64,000 nucleotides of DNA from Citrobacter sp. On2M (GCF_018035235.1 NZ_WPCV01000004.1:1178001-1242000); one strand, 5' to 3'; positions 10,245 to 18,832 are shown, numbered from the stretch's first letter. The notes: a model not told the origin generated them from the sequence alone. Translations and numbers: made by a program.

Positions 10245-10258
10245 TTGACAAATATCAA
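10245..10258 (+). promoter_or_regulatory. FNR autoregulatory site of fnr
   Basis: TTGACAAATATCAA is a near-perfect FNR box ending 19 bp before the fnr start codon. In E. coli the equivalent site overlaps the fnr transcription start and mediates moderate anaerobic autorepression. Confidence 0.88.
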
Positions 10259-10277
10259 TTACGGCTTGAGCAGACCT

Positions 10278-11030
10278 ATGATCCCGGAAAAGCGAATTAT
10301 ACGGCGCATTCAGTCTGGCGGTTGTGCTATCCATTGCCAGGATTGCAGCATCAGCCAGCTTTGCATCCCGTTCACACTTAACGAGCATGAGCTTGACCAG
10401 CTCGATAACATCATCGAGCGCAAAAAGCCTATCCAAAAGGGGCAGACGCTCTTTAAAGCAGGTGATGAGCTAAAATCACTCTATGCTATCCGCTCCGGAA
10501 CGATTAAAAGCTATACCATTACCGAGCAAGGTGATGAGCAAATTACCGGTTTTCATCTGGCAGGCGACCTGGTTGGCTTTGATGCGATTGGCAGCGGCCA
10601 TCACCCGAGCTTTGCCCAGGCGCTGGAAACCTCAATGGTATGCGAAATTCCTTTCGAAACCCTTGATGACCTGTCCGGTAAAATGCCGAACCTGCGTCAG
10701 CAAATGATGCGTCTGATGAGCGGCGAGATCAAAGGTGACCAGGATATGATCCTGCTGTTGTCAAAGAAGAACGCAGAAGAACGCTTAGCGGCCTTCATCT
10801 ATAACTTGTCCCGTCGTTTCGCCCAACGCGGATTCTCCCCGCGCGAATTCCGTCTGACGATGACCCGTGGCGATATTGGTAACTACCTCGGTCTGACGGT
10901 TGAAACCATCAGCCGACTACTAGGACGTTTCCAGAAAAGTGGCATGCTCGCAGTGAAAGGTAAATACATCACTATTGAGAATAGCGATGCACTGGCCGTT
11001 CTTGCTGGCCACACGCGTAACGTTGCGTAA
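10278..11030 (+). CDS. fnr: Fumarate/nitrate reduction global regulator FNR
   Basis: CRP-family oxygen-sensing transcription factor. With O2 absent, a [4Fe-4S] cluster lets it dimerise and bind DNA. The N-terminal cluster cysteines ([16 protein letters not shown], positions 16-29, of which 20, 23 and 29 are ligands) and the fourth ligand in SMVCEIP are present. The C-terminal helix-turn-helix ([18 protein letters not shown]) is essentially identical to E. coli. The start [10 protein letters not shown] is chosen over an upstream in-frame ATG because it gives the standard 250 aa and the FNR box would otherwise lie inside the gene. Confidence 0.98.
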   Translation: MIPEKRIIRRIQSGGCAIHCQDCSISQLCIPFTLNEHELDQLDNIIERKKPIQKGQTLFKAGDELKSLYAIRSGTIKSYTITEQGDEQITGFHLAGDLVGFDAIGSGHHPSFAQALETSMVCEIPFETLDDLSGKMPNLRQQMMRLMSGEIKGDQDMILLLSKKNAEERLAAFIYNLSRRFAQRGFSPREFRLTMTRGDIGNYLGLTVETISRLLGRFQKSGMLAVKGKYITIENSDALAVLAGHTRNVA

Positions 11031-11446
11031 TCTTTTCGCAAGCATCGCAATTATCCTTCTGTCAAATCGCTAAATTTCCTGATTTACCGATCTGGCAGAA
11101 GGTTCTCCCCTCTTTCAATGATTTACCGATTATTTGATACACATAAATTTCGATGGGCTCAGACAATAGTGCTATTGTTTCGCCCAAAACCCGCCCCTAC
11201 GTCTCAAAATGCACCCAAAAGTACCGTTAATTATTTCCTGTCAGCTTGACGTAATATCTTGCAGTTAAAGCACCGAAATCATGACTACCCATTTACAGAA
11301 TGTACTTCCGCATAAATACATTCTGTTTATTCGGGTTCTACACATTATTGTCGCGGTATTGGATTCAATTACCAGGTTCATGCTCAACTTAATGTTAACA
11401 TAATGTTGACTCGCCATACTGATAAGACGCTAAAAGAGGTCTTCCT
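11031..11446 (+). other. intergenic region between fnr and the accessory operon
   Basis: About 416 bp without a convincing gene. It holds the first copy of a 48-nt sequence that recurs before uspE (11072-11119), an inverted repeat CCTTCTG...CAGAAGG around that copy, and a perfect 10-bp palindrome ATGTTAACAT at 11392-11401, about 45 bp before the first operon gene. The promoter of the five-gene operon is presumably here. Confidence 0.6.
11072..11119 (+). repeat. direct repeat copy 1 flanking the accessory operon
   Basis: Begins AAATTTCCTGATTTACC and contains GATCTGGCAG and TCCCCTCTTTCAAT. It aligns with 15768-15816 at 41 of 49 columns (one gap). This copy is 42 bp after the fnr stop; the other is about 60 bp before the uspE start. 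The pair brackets the five inserted genes. Confidence 0.8.
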
Positions 11447-12103
11447 ATGCGAATCTTATCTCCTTATACGTTGCGCTGGCTTCCTGGTGAACGTGAGCAG
11501 AATGATATTTCAGTGTTTATTCGTGAAAGTTATTCTCAGTTTTATCATGCATCTCTTCCGCGTTGCATGCCATGGTTACTTGGAATGTTCGATGCCAACG
11601 GAGAATTAAAAGCAGCATGTGGCGTCCAGCCAGCCTCAATGGGTACGCTATACCTCGAACATTATCTTGATGTCCCGGTTGAAGCCGTGCTGTCTGCACG
11701 ATTGTTACATCCCGTTTCACGTGACTCAATGGTTGAAATTGGTAATTTTGCCGCGAGCGACGGGGCTAGCGCCCGAATAATGTATGCGGCGCTATGCCTG
11801 CTTCTCAATCAATACTGCTATTCGTGGATTGTCTTTACCGGAACTAAAAAAATACGCAATACCTTTTTCCGTCTGAATCTTCAGCCAGTCACATTGATGC
11901 CTGCTGACCCGACAAGGCTTGGCGAAGCTGCGCGTGAATGGGGGAGCTATTACGAACATGACCCACAAATTATGGCGGGAGAGTTACATGGTGGGCAAAC
12001 CACACTGAGTCAGACCAGCCTGTTGCTGGGAATGTTTGCTGATCCGCCTGCTGCTCCCTGGATAACCCCTTCCGGAGGATCTTATGTTTCTGAACATGCT
12101 TGA
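11447..12103 (+). CDS. thermostable-hemolysin family protein (N-acyltransferase-like)
   Basis: The 218-aa protein resembles the Vibrio thermostable haemolysin (delta-VPH, T_hemolysin) family. Family hallmarks visible are the N-terminal ESYSQFYHASLPRCMPWLLGMF segment, the central ACGVQPAS...LYLEHYLD, and VEIGNFAASDG...ARIMYAAL. That layout recalls GNAT/acyl-homoserine-lactone-synthase folds, so an acyltransferase role is more plausible to me than membrane lysis. No signal peptide is visible. It is the first gene of a tightly packed operon; its end overlaps the next gene by 20 nt. E. coli K-12 lacks it between fnr and uspE. The substrate is unknown. Confidence 0.75.
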   Translation: MRILSPYTLRWLPGEREQNDISVFIRESYSQFYHASLPRCMPWLLGMFDANGELKAACGVQPASMGTLYLEHYLDVPVEAVLSARLLHPVSRDSMVEIGNFAASDGASARIMYAALCLLLNQYCYSWIVFTGTKKIRNTFFRLNLQPVTLMPADPTRLGEAAREWGSYYEHDPQIMAGELHGGQTTLSQTSLLLGMFADPPAAPWITPSGGSYVSEHA

Positions 12104-13526
12104 GAAACAGGTTACGCTTCAGCCAAATGCCCTCGCCCTGCAGGGAGACTCTCGCTCGTGGAGCTGGCAGCAATACCATGAAGCCGTTAAGGCAGTGGCC
12201 GAACAATTATCTTCCCTCAAGGTAAAACGGCTGGCACTTGAAATGGATAACAGCCCTGAATGGGCGATCATCGATCTCGCATGCCTGGTAAGTGGAGTGG
12301 TAATCATCCCTGTCCCCTCCTTTTTCAGCGGGCAACAGAAAGCCTGGGTACGATCATCAGCCTCTGTGGATGCACAAATCGGTGGGGAAATCCTGGCGGA
12401 TTGGCAGGAACACGATTTTGTACTCGGAAGACTGCAAATCCGTGCAGTAAAGGACCCCGTGACTCTGCCGGCAGGAACGGCAAAGATAACGTATACCTCC
12501 GGTACAACCGGAGAGCCAAAAGGCGTCTGTCTGAGTCTGGATGGTATGGTATGGATGGCTCAAACGTTAGCAGGCGCACTGCAACCCCTGAATCTGGAAA
12601 AACACCTGGTGACACTGCCCCTCAGTATCCTGCTGGAGAATCTGTGCGGCGTTTACATCCCTCTGCTACTTGGCGTTGAGACGGTGATTATCCCGCCCTC
12701 CCGGATTGGGTTTGAAGGTTCCAGCCGCTTTAATCCAGTCCAGTTTCTTCAGGCGCTGACCACCTGGAACCCACAAAGCCTGGTGCTGGTACCGGAGTTG
12801 CTACGGGTGTTACTGCATCTGCACAAGCAGGTACCGGGCAGTACGCAATCTTTACGTTTTGTCGCCGCAGGTGGCGGCAAGGTTCCGGCTTCATTGCTGA
12901 CAATGGCGATATCGAGTGGCTTACCAGTATATGAAGGGTATGGCCTCTCCGAATGTGGCTCTGTCGTTGCCCTCAATCTTCCCGACGCCATAAAAGAGAA
13001 CAGCGTCGGTCGGCCATTGCCTGGTATCCAGATCCATGTTGATGACCAGCAACAATTGTGTGTCACCAGCCCGGCCAACGCGTTGGGGTATCTGGGAGCC
13101 GCGCCCGCCTCCCCCACAGTTGCTACCGGCGATCTTGGCAGTGTTGATGACCACGGGTTTGTTAGTATTCAGGGACGCCTGAAGAACGTGCAGATAAACG
13201 CCTTTGGTCGTAATTTTTCACCTGAATGGCCTGAGGCAGAGGCCATGGCCTGCCCGGCTGTACGCCGAATCGTGATTTTTGGCGAAGGCTTAAGGCATAA
13301 CGTTGCACTCGTCGATGCCGTCGACGGGCAACAGACGCAGGCCCGCGAGCAACTACTGGCCGTTTCTGCTCGACTGCCTGATTATGCGCAGTTCCATCGT
13401 TTGTTATTCACTTCAGCTATTTCAGAGCCTGGCATGCTCACTGCAAATGGCCGCCCACGCCGGGAACTCATCCGGCAATCCCTCTGGCAACATATTCTCA
13501 CCTGTAGTGAAGAGGAGTCATCATGA
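12084..13526 (+). CDS. AMP-forming acyl/aryl synthetase (ANL family), lysine-to-arginine variant
   Basis: The 480-aa adenylate-forming enzyme has the phosphate-binding loop YTSGTTGEPKG (137-147), YEGYGLSECGSV (motif A5), TGDLG (A7) and the hinge region GRLKNVQINAFGRNFSP (A8). The A10 segment reads TANGRPRREL near 453-461, so the position normally held by the catalytic lysine is Arg457. The ATG at 12084 has GGAGG upstream and lies inside the end of the preceding gene. It probably activates a carboxylic acid for the oxidase, reductase and acyltransferase encoded around it; that is inference. Either a fatty-acid or an amino-acid substrate is possible. Confidence 0.82.
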   Translation: MFLNMLEKQVTLQPNALALQGDSRSWSWQQYHEAVKAVAEQLSSLKVKRLALEMDNSPEWAIIDLACLVSGVVIIPVPSFFSGQQKAWVRSSASVDAQIGGEILADWQEHDFVLGRLQIRAVKDPVTLPAGTAKITYTSGTTGEPKGVCLSLDGMVWMAQTLAGALQPLNLEKHLVTLPLSILLENLCGVYIPLLLGVETVIIPPSRIGFEGSSRFNPVQFLQALTTWNPQSLVLVPELLRVLLHLHKQVPGSTQSLRFVAAGGGKVPASLLTMAISSGLPVYEGYGLSECGSVVALNLPDAIKENSVGRPLPGIQIHVDDQQQLCVTSPANALGYLGAAPASPTVATGDLGSVDDHGFVSIQGRLKNVQINAFGRNFSPEWPEAEAMACPAVRRIVIFGEGLRHNVALVDAVDGQQTQAREQLLAVSARLPDYAQFHRLLFTSAISEPGMLTANGRPRRELIRQSLWQHILTCSEEESS

Positions 13527-14188
13527 GCTTTTATAACATATTACAACAACAGACTGAGGCCGAACGCCGAAGTTTACTCTCCTCGCCTGTCATCGCGCGC
13601 TGCCAGGCTGGTGATATCTCGCGCGACCTGTATATCGCTTTTCTGACACAGGCTTACTATCACGTCAGCCATACCGTCCCCCTGTTGATGAGTGCTGGCA
13701 GCCGCTTGCCAGCCTCACATGAAGCTGTTCGGGGCGCGATTGCTGAATATATTGACGAAGAGTACGGGCATCAGGAATGGATCCTGAACGATATTCAGGC
13801 TTGCGGCGGTGATGCGCAAAGCGTTCGCAATGGCACTCCAGGGATACCGATAGAAATGATGGTTGCCTGGCTCTACTACCGCATTGAACGGATCAATCCT
13901 ATGAGTATTTTTGGCATGGTACAGGTACTGGAGGGAACCAGCGTATCTATTGCTACCGCGATTGCAGCCCAGGTGGAACGGACACTGGGGCTGCCAGAAC
14001 AGGCGACAACCTACCTGCGTTCACACGGTGAACTTGATCAGGGGCATCTTAAGTTTTTCGCTTCACTTATGGATACCGTGACTGACGAAGCCGATCAGGC
14101 AGCCATTATCTATGCCGCTCGTCGCGTCTATCACCTGTACACAGAGATGCTTAATCAACTGGAGCAGACCACGCATGAACCTGCATGA
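13523..14188 (+). CDS. haem-oxygenase-like (TenA/UndA-type) iron-dependent oxidase
   Basis: The 221-aa, all-helical protein is of the iron-containing redox enzyme family. Candidate diiron ligands are all present: E79/E80 and H83 in DEEYGHQEW, E137 in QVLEGTS, and H168, D172 and H175 in HGELDQGH. The H-x3-D-x2-H spacing matches haem-oxygenase-like diiron oxidases such as CADD, and E-x2-H resembles UndA. Such enzymes cleave or oxygenate small carboxylates or amines. It overlaps the preceding ligase by 4 nt (ATGA), with GAGGAG as ribosome-binding site, so translation is probably coupled. The reaction is unknown. Confidence 0.82.
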   Translation: MSFYNILQQQTEAERRSLLSSPVIARCQAGDISRDLYIAFLTQAYYHVSHTVPLLMSAGSRLPASHEAVRGAIAEYIDEEYGHQEWILNDIQACGGDAQSVRNGTPGIPIEMMVAWLYYRIERINPMSIFGMVQVLEGTSVSIATAIAAQVERTLGLPEQATTYLRSHGELDQGHLKFFASLMDTVTDEADQAAIIYAARRVYHLYTEMLNQLEQTTHEPA

Positions 14189-14981
14189 TAAAACCGTTCT
14201 GCTGACTGGCGCCAGCGGTGGTATCGGACAAGCGCTGGCGCAAAGGCTGGCGCACAAAGGAGCCAGACTGTACCTGGTAGGACGAAATGCGCAGGCAATG
14301 ATGTTTCTGAAAGAAACGCTTCCCAATCCGGAACGGCATCATATTGCGCTGATGAACAGTTATACTGATGAGGAAATCGTCGCGCTGGCCAGCAGATTCA
14401 AAGATGAGAACAAACTGGATATCCTGATCAACAATGCCGGAACCAGTCGTTTTGCACTGTTTGAACAACAGTCTTTTGAGGATATTCGGGAACAGATTAG
14501 AACCAATATCGAAATCCCCACCCTGTTAACCCGCGCCATGCTGGATAAGTTTAATCCGCAGGGCATCGTCCTGAACATTGGTTCGATATTTGGTGAAATT
14601 GGTCACCCTGCCTGGAGCGTGTATAGCGCCACCAAGGCAGCCACGCATCGTTTCTCGGAGGCGCTGGGGCGCGAATTAAAGGGGAATGGTATCTGCGTAC
14701 TGTATGCCGCGCCGCGCACCACCGAAACTACGCTCAACAGTGACGAGGTTTACGCGCTTAACCGCAAACTGGGTAATGGCAGTGATTCCCCGCAATTTGT
14801 CGCCATACGTCTGGTGCATCTCCTTGAGACAGAGCAGAAACTCTACCGCTTCGGCGTGATGGAGCGTCTGTTCGTAAAAATCAATGCCTGGTTTCCCGGT
14901 ATAGTAGACAACGCGTTGGGTAAAAAATTACCCGTGATCCAATCCTATACCCAGGGCTTATTCAAAGGTGAAGACAAATGA
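14175..14981 (+). CDS. short-chain dehydrogenase/reductase of the accessory operon
   Basis: Classical SDR of 268 aa. It has the nucleotide-binding TGASGGIGQ near the N-terminus, LINNAGTS, and a catalytic Ser-Tyr-Lys set in NIGSIFGE and WSVYSATKAA. The start MNLHDKTV is chosen because the Rossmann motif then begins at the normal distance; it overlaps the oxidase gene by 14 nt. The C-terminal tail (VKINAWFPGIVDNALGKKLP) is of the type found in membrane-associated lipid/sterol SDRs. It probably reduces or oxidises the intermediate produced by the neighbouring enzymes. Confidence 0.87.
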   Translation: MNLHDKTVLLTGASGGIGQALAQRLAHKGARLYLVGRNAQAMMFLKETLPNPERHHIALMNSYTDEEIVALASRFKDENKLDILINNAGTSRFALFEQQSFEDIREQIRTNIEIPTLLTRAMLDKFNPQGIVLNIGSIFGEIGHPAWSVYSATKAATHRFSEALGRELKGNGICVLYAAPRTTETTLNSDEVYALNRKLGNGSDSPQFVAIRLVHLLETEQKLYRFGVMERLFVKINAWFPGIVDNALGKKLPVIQSYTQGLFKGEDK

Positions 14982-15598
14982 AAATTTTGAAAACGTTGCT
15001 GCTGACGGCAGCTTTTCCCGTCTCTGCCATGGCGACTACCACACTGGAAAATCTCCAGCACGACTGGTCAGTTTGCCAATATCAAACCCTTGAAGCGAAA
15101 AAAGAGAGCTGCTTTACCGCACTGAGTCAGCGGGCCCATAGTGCGAGTCAGGCGAAAAATAATGCTGATGCATCATTGCTTATCTGGTCGGCGATTATCG
15201 ACAGTAGCTGGGCGGGGGCTAAAGGAGGGCTGGGTGCATTGAGTCTGGTCAAACAGGCACGTAGCGATTTGGAAAAAGCGATCAGCATCGACCCCAATGC
15301 TTTACAGGGATCTGCCTGGACCAGCCTTGGGGCGCTGTATTATCAGGTTCCCGGCTGGCCGATTGGGTTTGGTGATAAAAACAAAGCCGACGAAATGCTG
15401 AAAAAAGCACTGGCGATCAATCCTGATGGCATCGATCCAAACTATTTTTATGGCGACTTTTTGCTAAAAGAGAAAAAGACTGACGAAGGAAAACGCTATC
15501 TGGAAAAAGCGCTTAAAGCACCGCCTCGCCAGGGGCGTGAGATTGCCGACCAGGGACGCCATCGTGATATAGCAAAAGACCTGGAAAGTATTCAGTAA
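14978..15598 (+). CDS. exported TPR-repeat protein of the accessory operon
   Basis: The 206-aa protein has a signal peptide (MKILKTLLLTAAFPVSAMA, cleavage near residue 19) and two recognisable tetratricopeptide units. The clearest are ARSDLEKAISIDPNALQGSAWTSLG and ADEMLKKALAINPDG...GKRYLEKALKAPP. It starts at an ATGA overlap with the SDR stop, completing the operon. A periplasmic scaffold or chaperone role linked to the pathway product is a guess. Only one other pair of cysteines (VCQYQ, ESCF) could form a disulfide. Confidence 0.78.
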   Translation: MKILKTLLLTAAFPVSAMATTTLENLQHDWSVCQYQTLEAKKESCFTALSQRAHSASQAKNNADASLLIWSAIIDSSWAGAKGGLGALSLVKQARSDLEKAISIDPNALQGSAWTSLGALYYQVPGWPIGFGDKNKADEMLKKALAINPDGIDPNYFYGDFLLKEKKTDEGKRYLEKALKAPPRQGREIADQGRHRDIAKDLESIQ

Positions 15599-15767
15599 AT
15601 ATACAAACCCTTGCCTTCTATACCCTCCGGCGGACTACGCTACAACAGAAGGATCAGATCATTATGCTAAATAACCGTATGCCGACAGCGCTACACCAGG
15701 ATGCCTAAAACGGACACAAATTCGGAGGAAAGTCGTTTAGTTTTAGCAAGATGTGAATAAAATATAT

Positions 15768-15816
15768 AAATTTTCCCAATTTATTGATCTGGCAGGAGGT
15801 TATCCCCTGTTTCAAT
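15768..15816 (+). repeat. direct repeat copy 2, upstream of uspE
   Basis: Begins AAATTTTCCCAATTTATTG and contains GATCTGGCAGGAGGTT and TCCCCTGTTTCAAT. It matches 11072-11119 at 41 of 49 columns. It lies in the promoter or leader region of uspE. Confidence 0.8.
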
Positions 15817-15877
15817 CCACATTATTGGGTTACTCTTTTAGTTACAAACTGCGATGACAGTTGTAAGGAGACCCTGT

Positions 15878-16828
15878 ATGGCTATGTACAAAAATATGCT
15901 GGTCGTCATCGATCCAAACCAGGACGATCAACCAGCATTAAGGCGAGCTGTTTATCTGCATCAACGGATTGGTGGCAAAATTAAGGCCTTTTTGCCGATC
16001 TATGACTTTTCCTATGAGATGACTACGCTGCTGTCGCCCGATGAACGTACGGCAATGCGTCAGGGAGTTATCAGCCAACGAACGGCATGGATACGTGAAC
16101 AAGCGAAATACTATATCGAAGCAGGGATCCCTCTTGAGATAAAAGTGGTCTGGCACAACCGTCCCTTTGAAGCCATCATCCAGGAAGTTATCAGTGCTCA
16201 GCATGACCTGGTCCTCAAAATGGCGCACCAACACGACCGCCTCGAAGCCGTAATTTTCACCCCCACAGACTGGCATTTATTGCGTAAATGTCCAAGCCCG
16301 GTATGGATGGTCAAAGACCAGCCATGGCCTGAAGGGGGTAAAGCTCTGGTTGCGGTCAACCTCGCCAGTGAAGAGGCTTATCACAACGCGCTCAATGAAA
16401 AACTGGTCAAAGAGACGCTGCAACTGGCAGAACAGGTTAACCATACCGAAGTACATCTGGTGGGGGCCTATCCCGTGACGCCAATCAACATCGCGATTGA
16501 ACTGCCTGAGTTTGACCCCAGTGTTTACAACGATGCGATCCGCGGACAGCACCTGCTGGCGATGAAGGCGTTACGTCAGAAATTCAGTATCGATGAGAAA
16601 ATGACGCATGTTGAAAAAGGTTTACCTGAAGAAGTTATTCCTGATTTAGCCGAGCACTTGCAGGCAGGTATTGTCGTGCTGGGTACCGTCGGTCGTACCG
16701 GTATTTCGGCCGCGTTCCTTGGTAACACCGCGGAACAGGTTATCGATCACCTACGCTGCGACCTGTTGGTTATCAAGCCGGATGAGTATCAAACACCTGT
16801 TGAACTGGACGACGAAGAAGACGATTAA
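15878..16828 (+). CDS. uspE: Universal stress protein E
   Basis: Tandem-domain universal stress protein of 316 aa (about 1-150 and 156-305), almost identical to E. coli UspE. The second domain carries the nucleotide-binding G-x2-G-x9-G pattern ([20 protein letters not shown]). UspE is made under stringent and DNA-damage conditions and affects motility and adhesion in E. coli. MAMYKNML is chosen as start, with AAGGAG upstream; an in-frame ATG 24 nt earlier lacks a ribosome-binding site. Here it is separated from fnr by the accessory operon. Confidence 0.97.
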   Translation: MAMYKNMLVVIDPNQDDQPALRRAVYLHQRIGGKIKAFLPIYDFSYEMTTLLSPDERTAMRQGVISQRTAWIREQAKYYIEAGIPLEIKVVWHNRPFEAIIQEVISAQHDLVLKMAHQHDRLEAVIFTPTDWHLLRKCPSPVWMVKDQPWPEGGKALVAVNLASEEAYHNALNEKLVKETLQLAEQVNHTEVHLVGAYPVTPINIAIELPEFDPSVYNDAIRGQHLLAMKALRQKFSIDEKMTHVEKGLPEEVIPDLAEHLQAGIVVLGTVGRTGISAAFLGNTAEQVIDHLRCDLLVIKPDEYQTPVELDDEEDD

Positions 16829-16839
16829 CCGCGCAACAC

Positions 16840-16866
16840 ATGCCGGATGACGATATCATCCGGCAT
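16840..16866. terminator. REP-like hairpin between uspE and ynaJ
   Basis: ATGCCGGATGA pairs perfectly with TCATCCGGCAT around a 5-nt loop, between the convergent stop codons of uspE and ynaJ. The GCCGGATG core is that of a single REP unit; it probably acts as an mRNA 3' end in both directions. Confidence 0.7.
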
Positions 16867-16874
16867 TTCAACAC

Positions 16875-17135
16875 CTAGTGCTGCTCCTCATCGCCGAGGA
16901 AATAAATACCAAGCGGGATAGCCAACAAAATCGTAAACACCATACTGTAGACACAAATCATTGCAGATTGAATGGCGTACATTGAGGCGGTCCAGTCGGA
17001 TAGCGGAATGTCATACTGTTCAATAACGCCACCGATCGTCGCTCGCGTCACGACCGACGCTGCGATAATAAACACCCCAAGCAGGCACAACAGAAACTTC
17101 CGCCCCTTTGCTGTCTTCAGCTTAGCCATGATCAT
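16875..17135 (-). CDS. ynaJ: YnaJ, small two-helix inner-membrane protein (DUF2534)
   Basis: The 86-aa protein has a lysine-rich N-terminus and two hydrophobic helices (about 13-30 and 53-77), ending GIYFLGDEEQH. The sequence GGVIEQYDIPLSDW between the helices matches the DUF2534/YnaJ family next to uspE in E. coli. The start ATGATCATG is preceded by AAGGACAG. Function unknown. Confidence 0.93.
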   Translation of the reverse strand: MIMAKLKTAKGRKFLLCLLGVFIIAASVVTRATIGGVIEQYDIPLSDWTASMYAIQSAMICVYSMVFTILLAIPLGIYFLGDEEQH

Positions 17136-17379
17136 AGTACTGTCCTTTTGCAGATGAAAACTTTGTTACTTTGCGCTAACAATACCATGACATCAACTGA
17201 CTGTCTGCTACATAAACCATACACAGGGTTGACGCCAGCGCGATTTCGCCGAAAATAGCGCTAATTGCATTATTTTTCTATCCTGGAGAATAATGCTCTG
17301 ATCGCCTGAACTGAGTAAAATATTCAAGGATTAGGATATCAGATGATATTTCGCTAACACGGAGCTGCCTGGAAGAATC

Positions 17380-18410
17380 ATGATCGCTGAACTGTTTATA
17401 AATAACGCGTTTAATTTGACAGTAATTCTCAGCTGCTGTGCCGCACTGATCCTGATGAGTGTCTGGTATCATCGAGGAGAGCGACGCTGCAAAGGATTCA
17501 TATTTCATGCCGCGCAATTTTTTATCTATGCCGTTATCATTGGGACGTTTGGCAGTATTGCCAATAACATTATCGAAAGTTACAGCCTGAAATTTATCTC
17601 CTCCAGCGTGGTCGATTTTATCTGCACCTCGTTGATTGCGCTGATCCTGACCACCAAACTCTTTTTGATGATTAATCAGTTTGAAAAAACGCAGATTAAT
17701 AAAGGCAGAGATATCACCAGTGCGAGGATCCTGTCGCGTATCATTAAGATTACTATCGTGGTCGCTATCATTTTGCTGTACGGCGAGCATTTCGGCATGA
17801 GCTTATCCGGCCTGTTAACCTTCGCGGTATTGGCGGCATCGCTGTAGGTATGGCGGGTAAAGACGTTCTGAGCAATTTTTTCTCTGGCATTATGCTCTAT
17901 TTCGACAGACCGTTTAGCATCGGCGACTGGATCCGCTCCCCGGACCGTAATATTGAAGGCACGGTAACAGAAATCGGCTGGCGAATGACCAAAATAAAAA
18001 CCTTCGATCATCGCCCGCTATATGTACCAAACTCGGTTTTCTCTTCCATCAGCGTAGAGAACCCGGGGAGGATGACTAACCGACGCATCAAAACGGTGAT
18101 CGGGTTACGATATGAGGATGCTGATAAAGTCGGTAACGTTGTTGAATCAGTCAGACAAATGTTGCAAAACCATCCTGGAATAGACCAGAAACAAACTCTG
18201 TTGGTTTATTTTAATGAATTTGCTGATTCATCATTGAATATCATGGTGTATTGCTTCACGAAAACCACCGTCTGGCAGGAGTGGCTCGCAGTACAACAAG
18301 ACGTTTATTTGAAAATTATTTCGATAGTCCAGGCAAACGGCGCCGACTTTGCATTCCCCAGCCAGACGCTGTATATGGAGAACTCCACCACACAAGCGTC
18401 TGCCAATTAA
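17380..18410 (+). pseudogene. ynaI: Mechanosensitive channel YnaI, frameshifted
   Basis: The two open pieces together equal the ~343-aa small-conductance MscS-type channel YnaI. The first piece (155 codons) runs from [13 protein letters not shown] to SGLLTF and then reads out of frame to a TAG. The second piece resumes as [29 protein letters not shown] and runs to the normal C-terminus. The break is near 17822-17826, where TTCGCGG stands for the expected TTCGGCGG (Phe-Gly-Gly). One G is missing in the pore-helix glycine stretch. No slippery heptamer is visible, so programmed shifting is unlikely. A sequencing error is possible. Confidence 0.9.
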
Positions 18411-18448
18411 AATGATGATACGGATCCTGCACCAAATTTTTTAAGGGA

Positions 18449-18832
18449 TTAGGCTACTATCTCAATTAAATTTCCATCAGGATCCTGTATCACTGCTTCG
18501 TAATATCCGTCACCAGTAGTACGTGGGTCAGAGACTAATATCCCCTGTTCTTTTGCCAGTGTTGCCATAGCATCAACATTTTCTCTCCCCCCCACTGACA
18601 TGGCGAGATGCACCCATCCTGAAGTGTTATTGTCAGGAGTTCGTTGTGTCAATCCAGGCTTCGTCATTAACTCAATCGCAATATCCTCACCAATAGTGAC
18701 AAAATAAGATTCAAATCCAGGATTGGTTTTACTGCAGTATTTTTCGTTGATCTTTGCGTCAAAAAACGTAACCCAGAACTGCGCTTGCTGTTCAAGATCC
18801 CGTGTCCATAACGCCATATGCGCAACTTTCAT
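18449..18832 (-). CDS. VOC-family (glyoxalase/dioxygenase fold) protein
   Basis: The 127-aa single-module vicinal oxygen chelate protein has candidate metal ligands at the four canonical places: His5 (VAHMALW), Glu54 (AIELM), His75 (WVHLAM) and Glu124 (DPDGNLIEIV). The DPDGNLIE ending is typical of glyoxalase-I-like proteins. A good ribosome-binding site (AGAGAGG) precedes the ATG. It lies divergently next to a DeoR regulator. Substrate unknown; lactoylglutathione lyase, isomerase and antibiotic-binding roles all occur in the family. Confidence 0.88.
   Translation of the reverse strand: MKVAHMALWTRDLEQQAQFWVTFFDAKINEKYCSKTNPGFESYFVTIGEDIAIELMTKPGLTQRTPDNNTSGWVHLAMSVGGRENVDAMATLAKEQGILVSDPRTTGDGYYEAVIQDPDGNLIEIVA

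Noticed and set aside
10200..10277. 26-residue N-terminal extension of FNR
   Set aside because: It includes the FNR box and promoter region; the known protein starts MIPEKRI.
17820..17830. Programmed ribosomal frameshift in ynaI
   Set aside because: No slippery heptamer or downstream pseudoknot is visible and YnaI homologues are single-frame.
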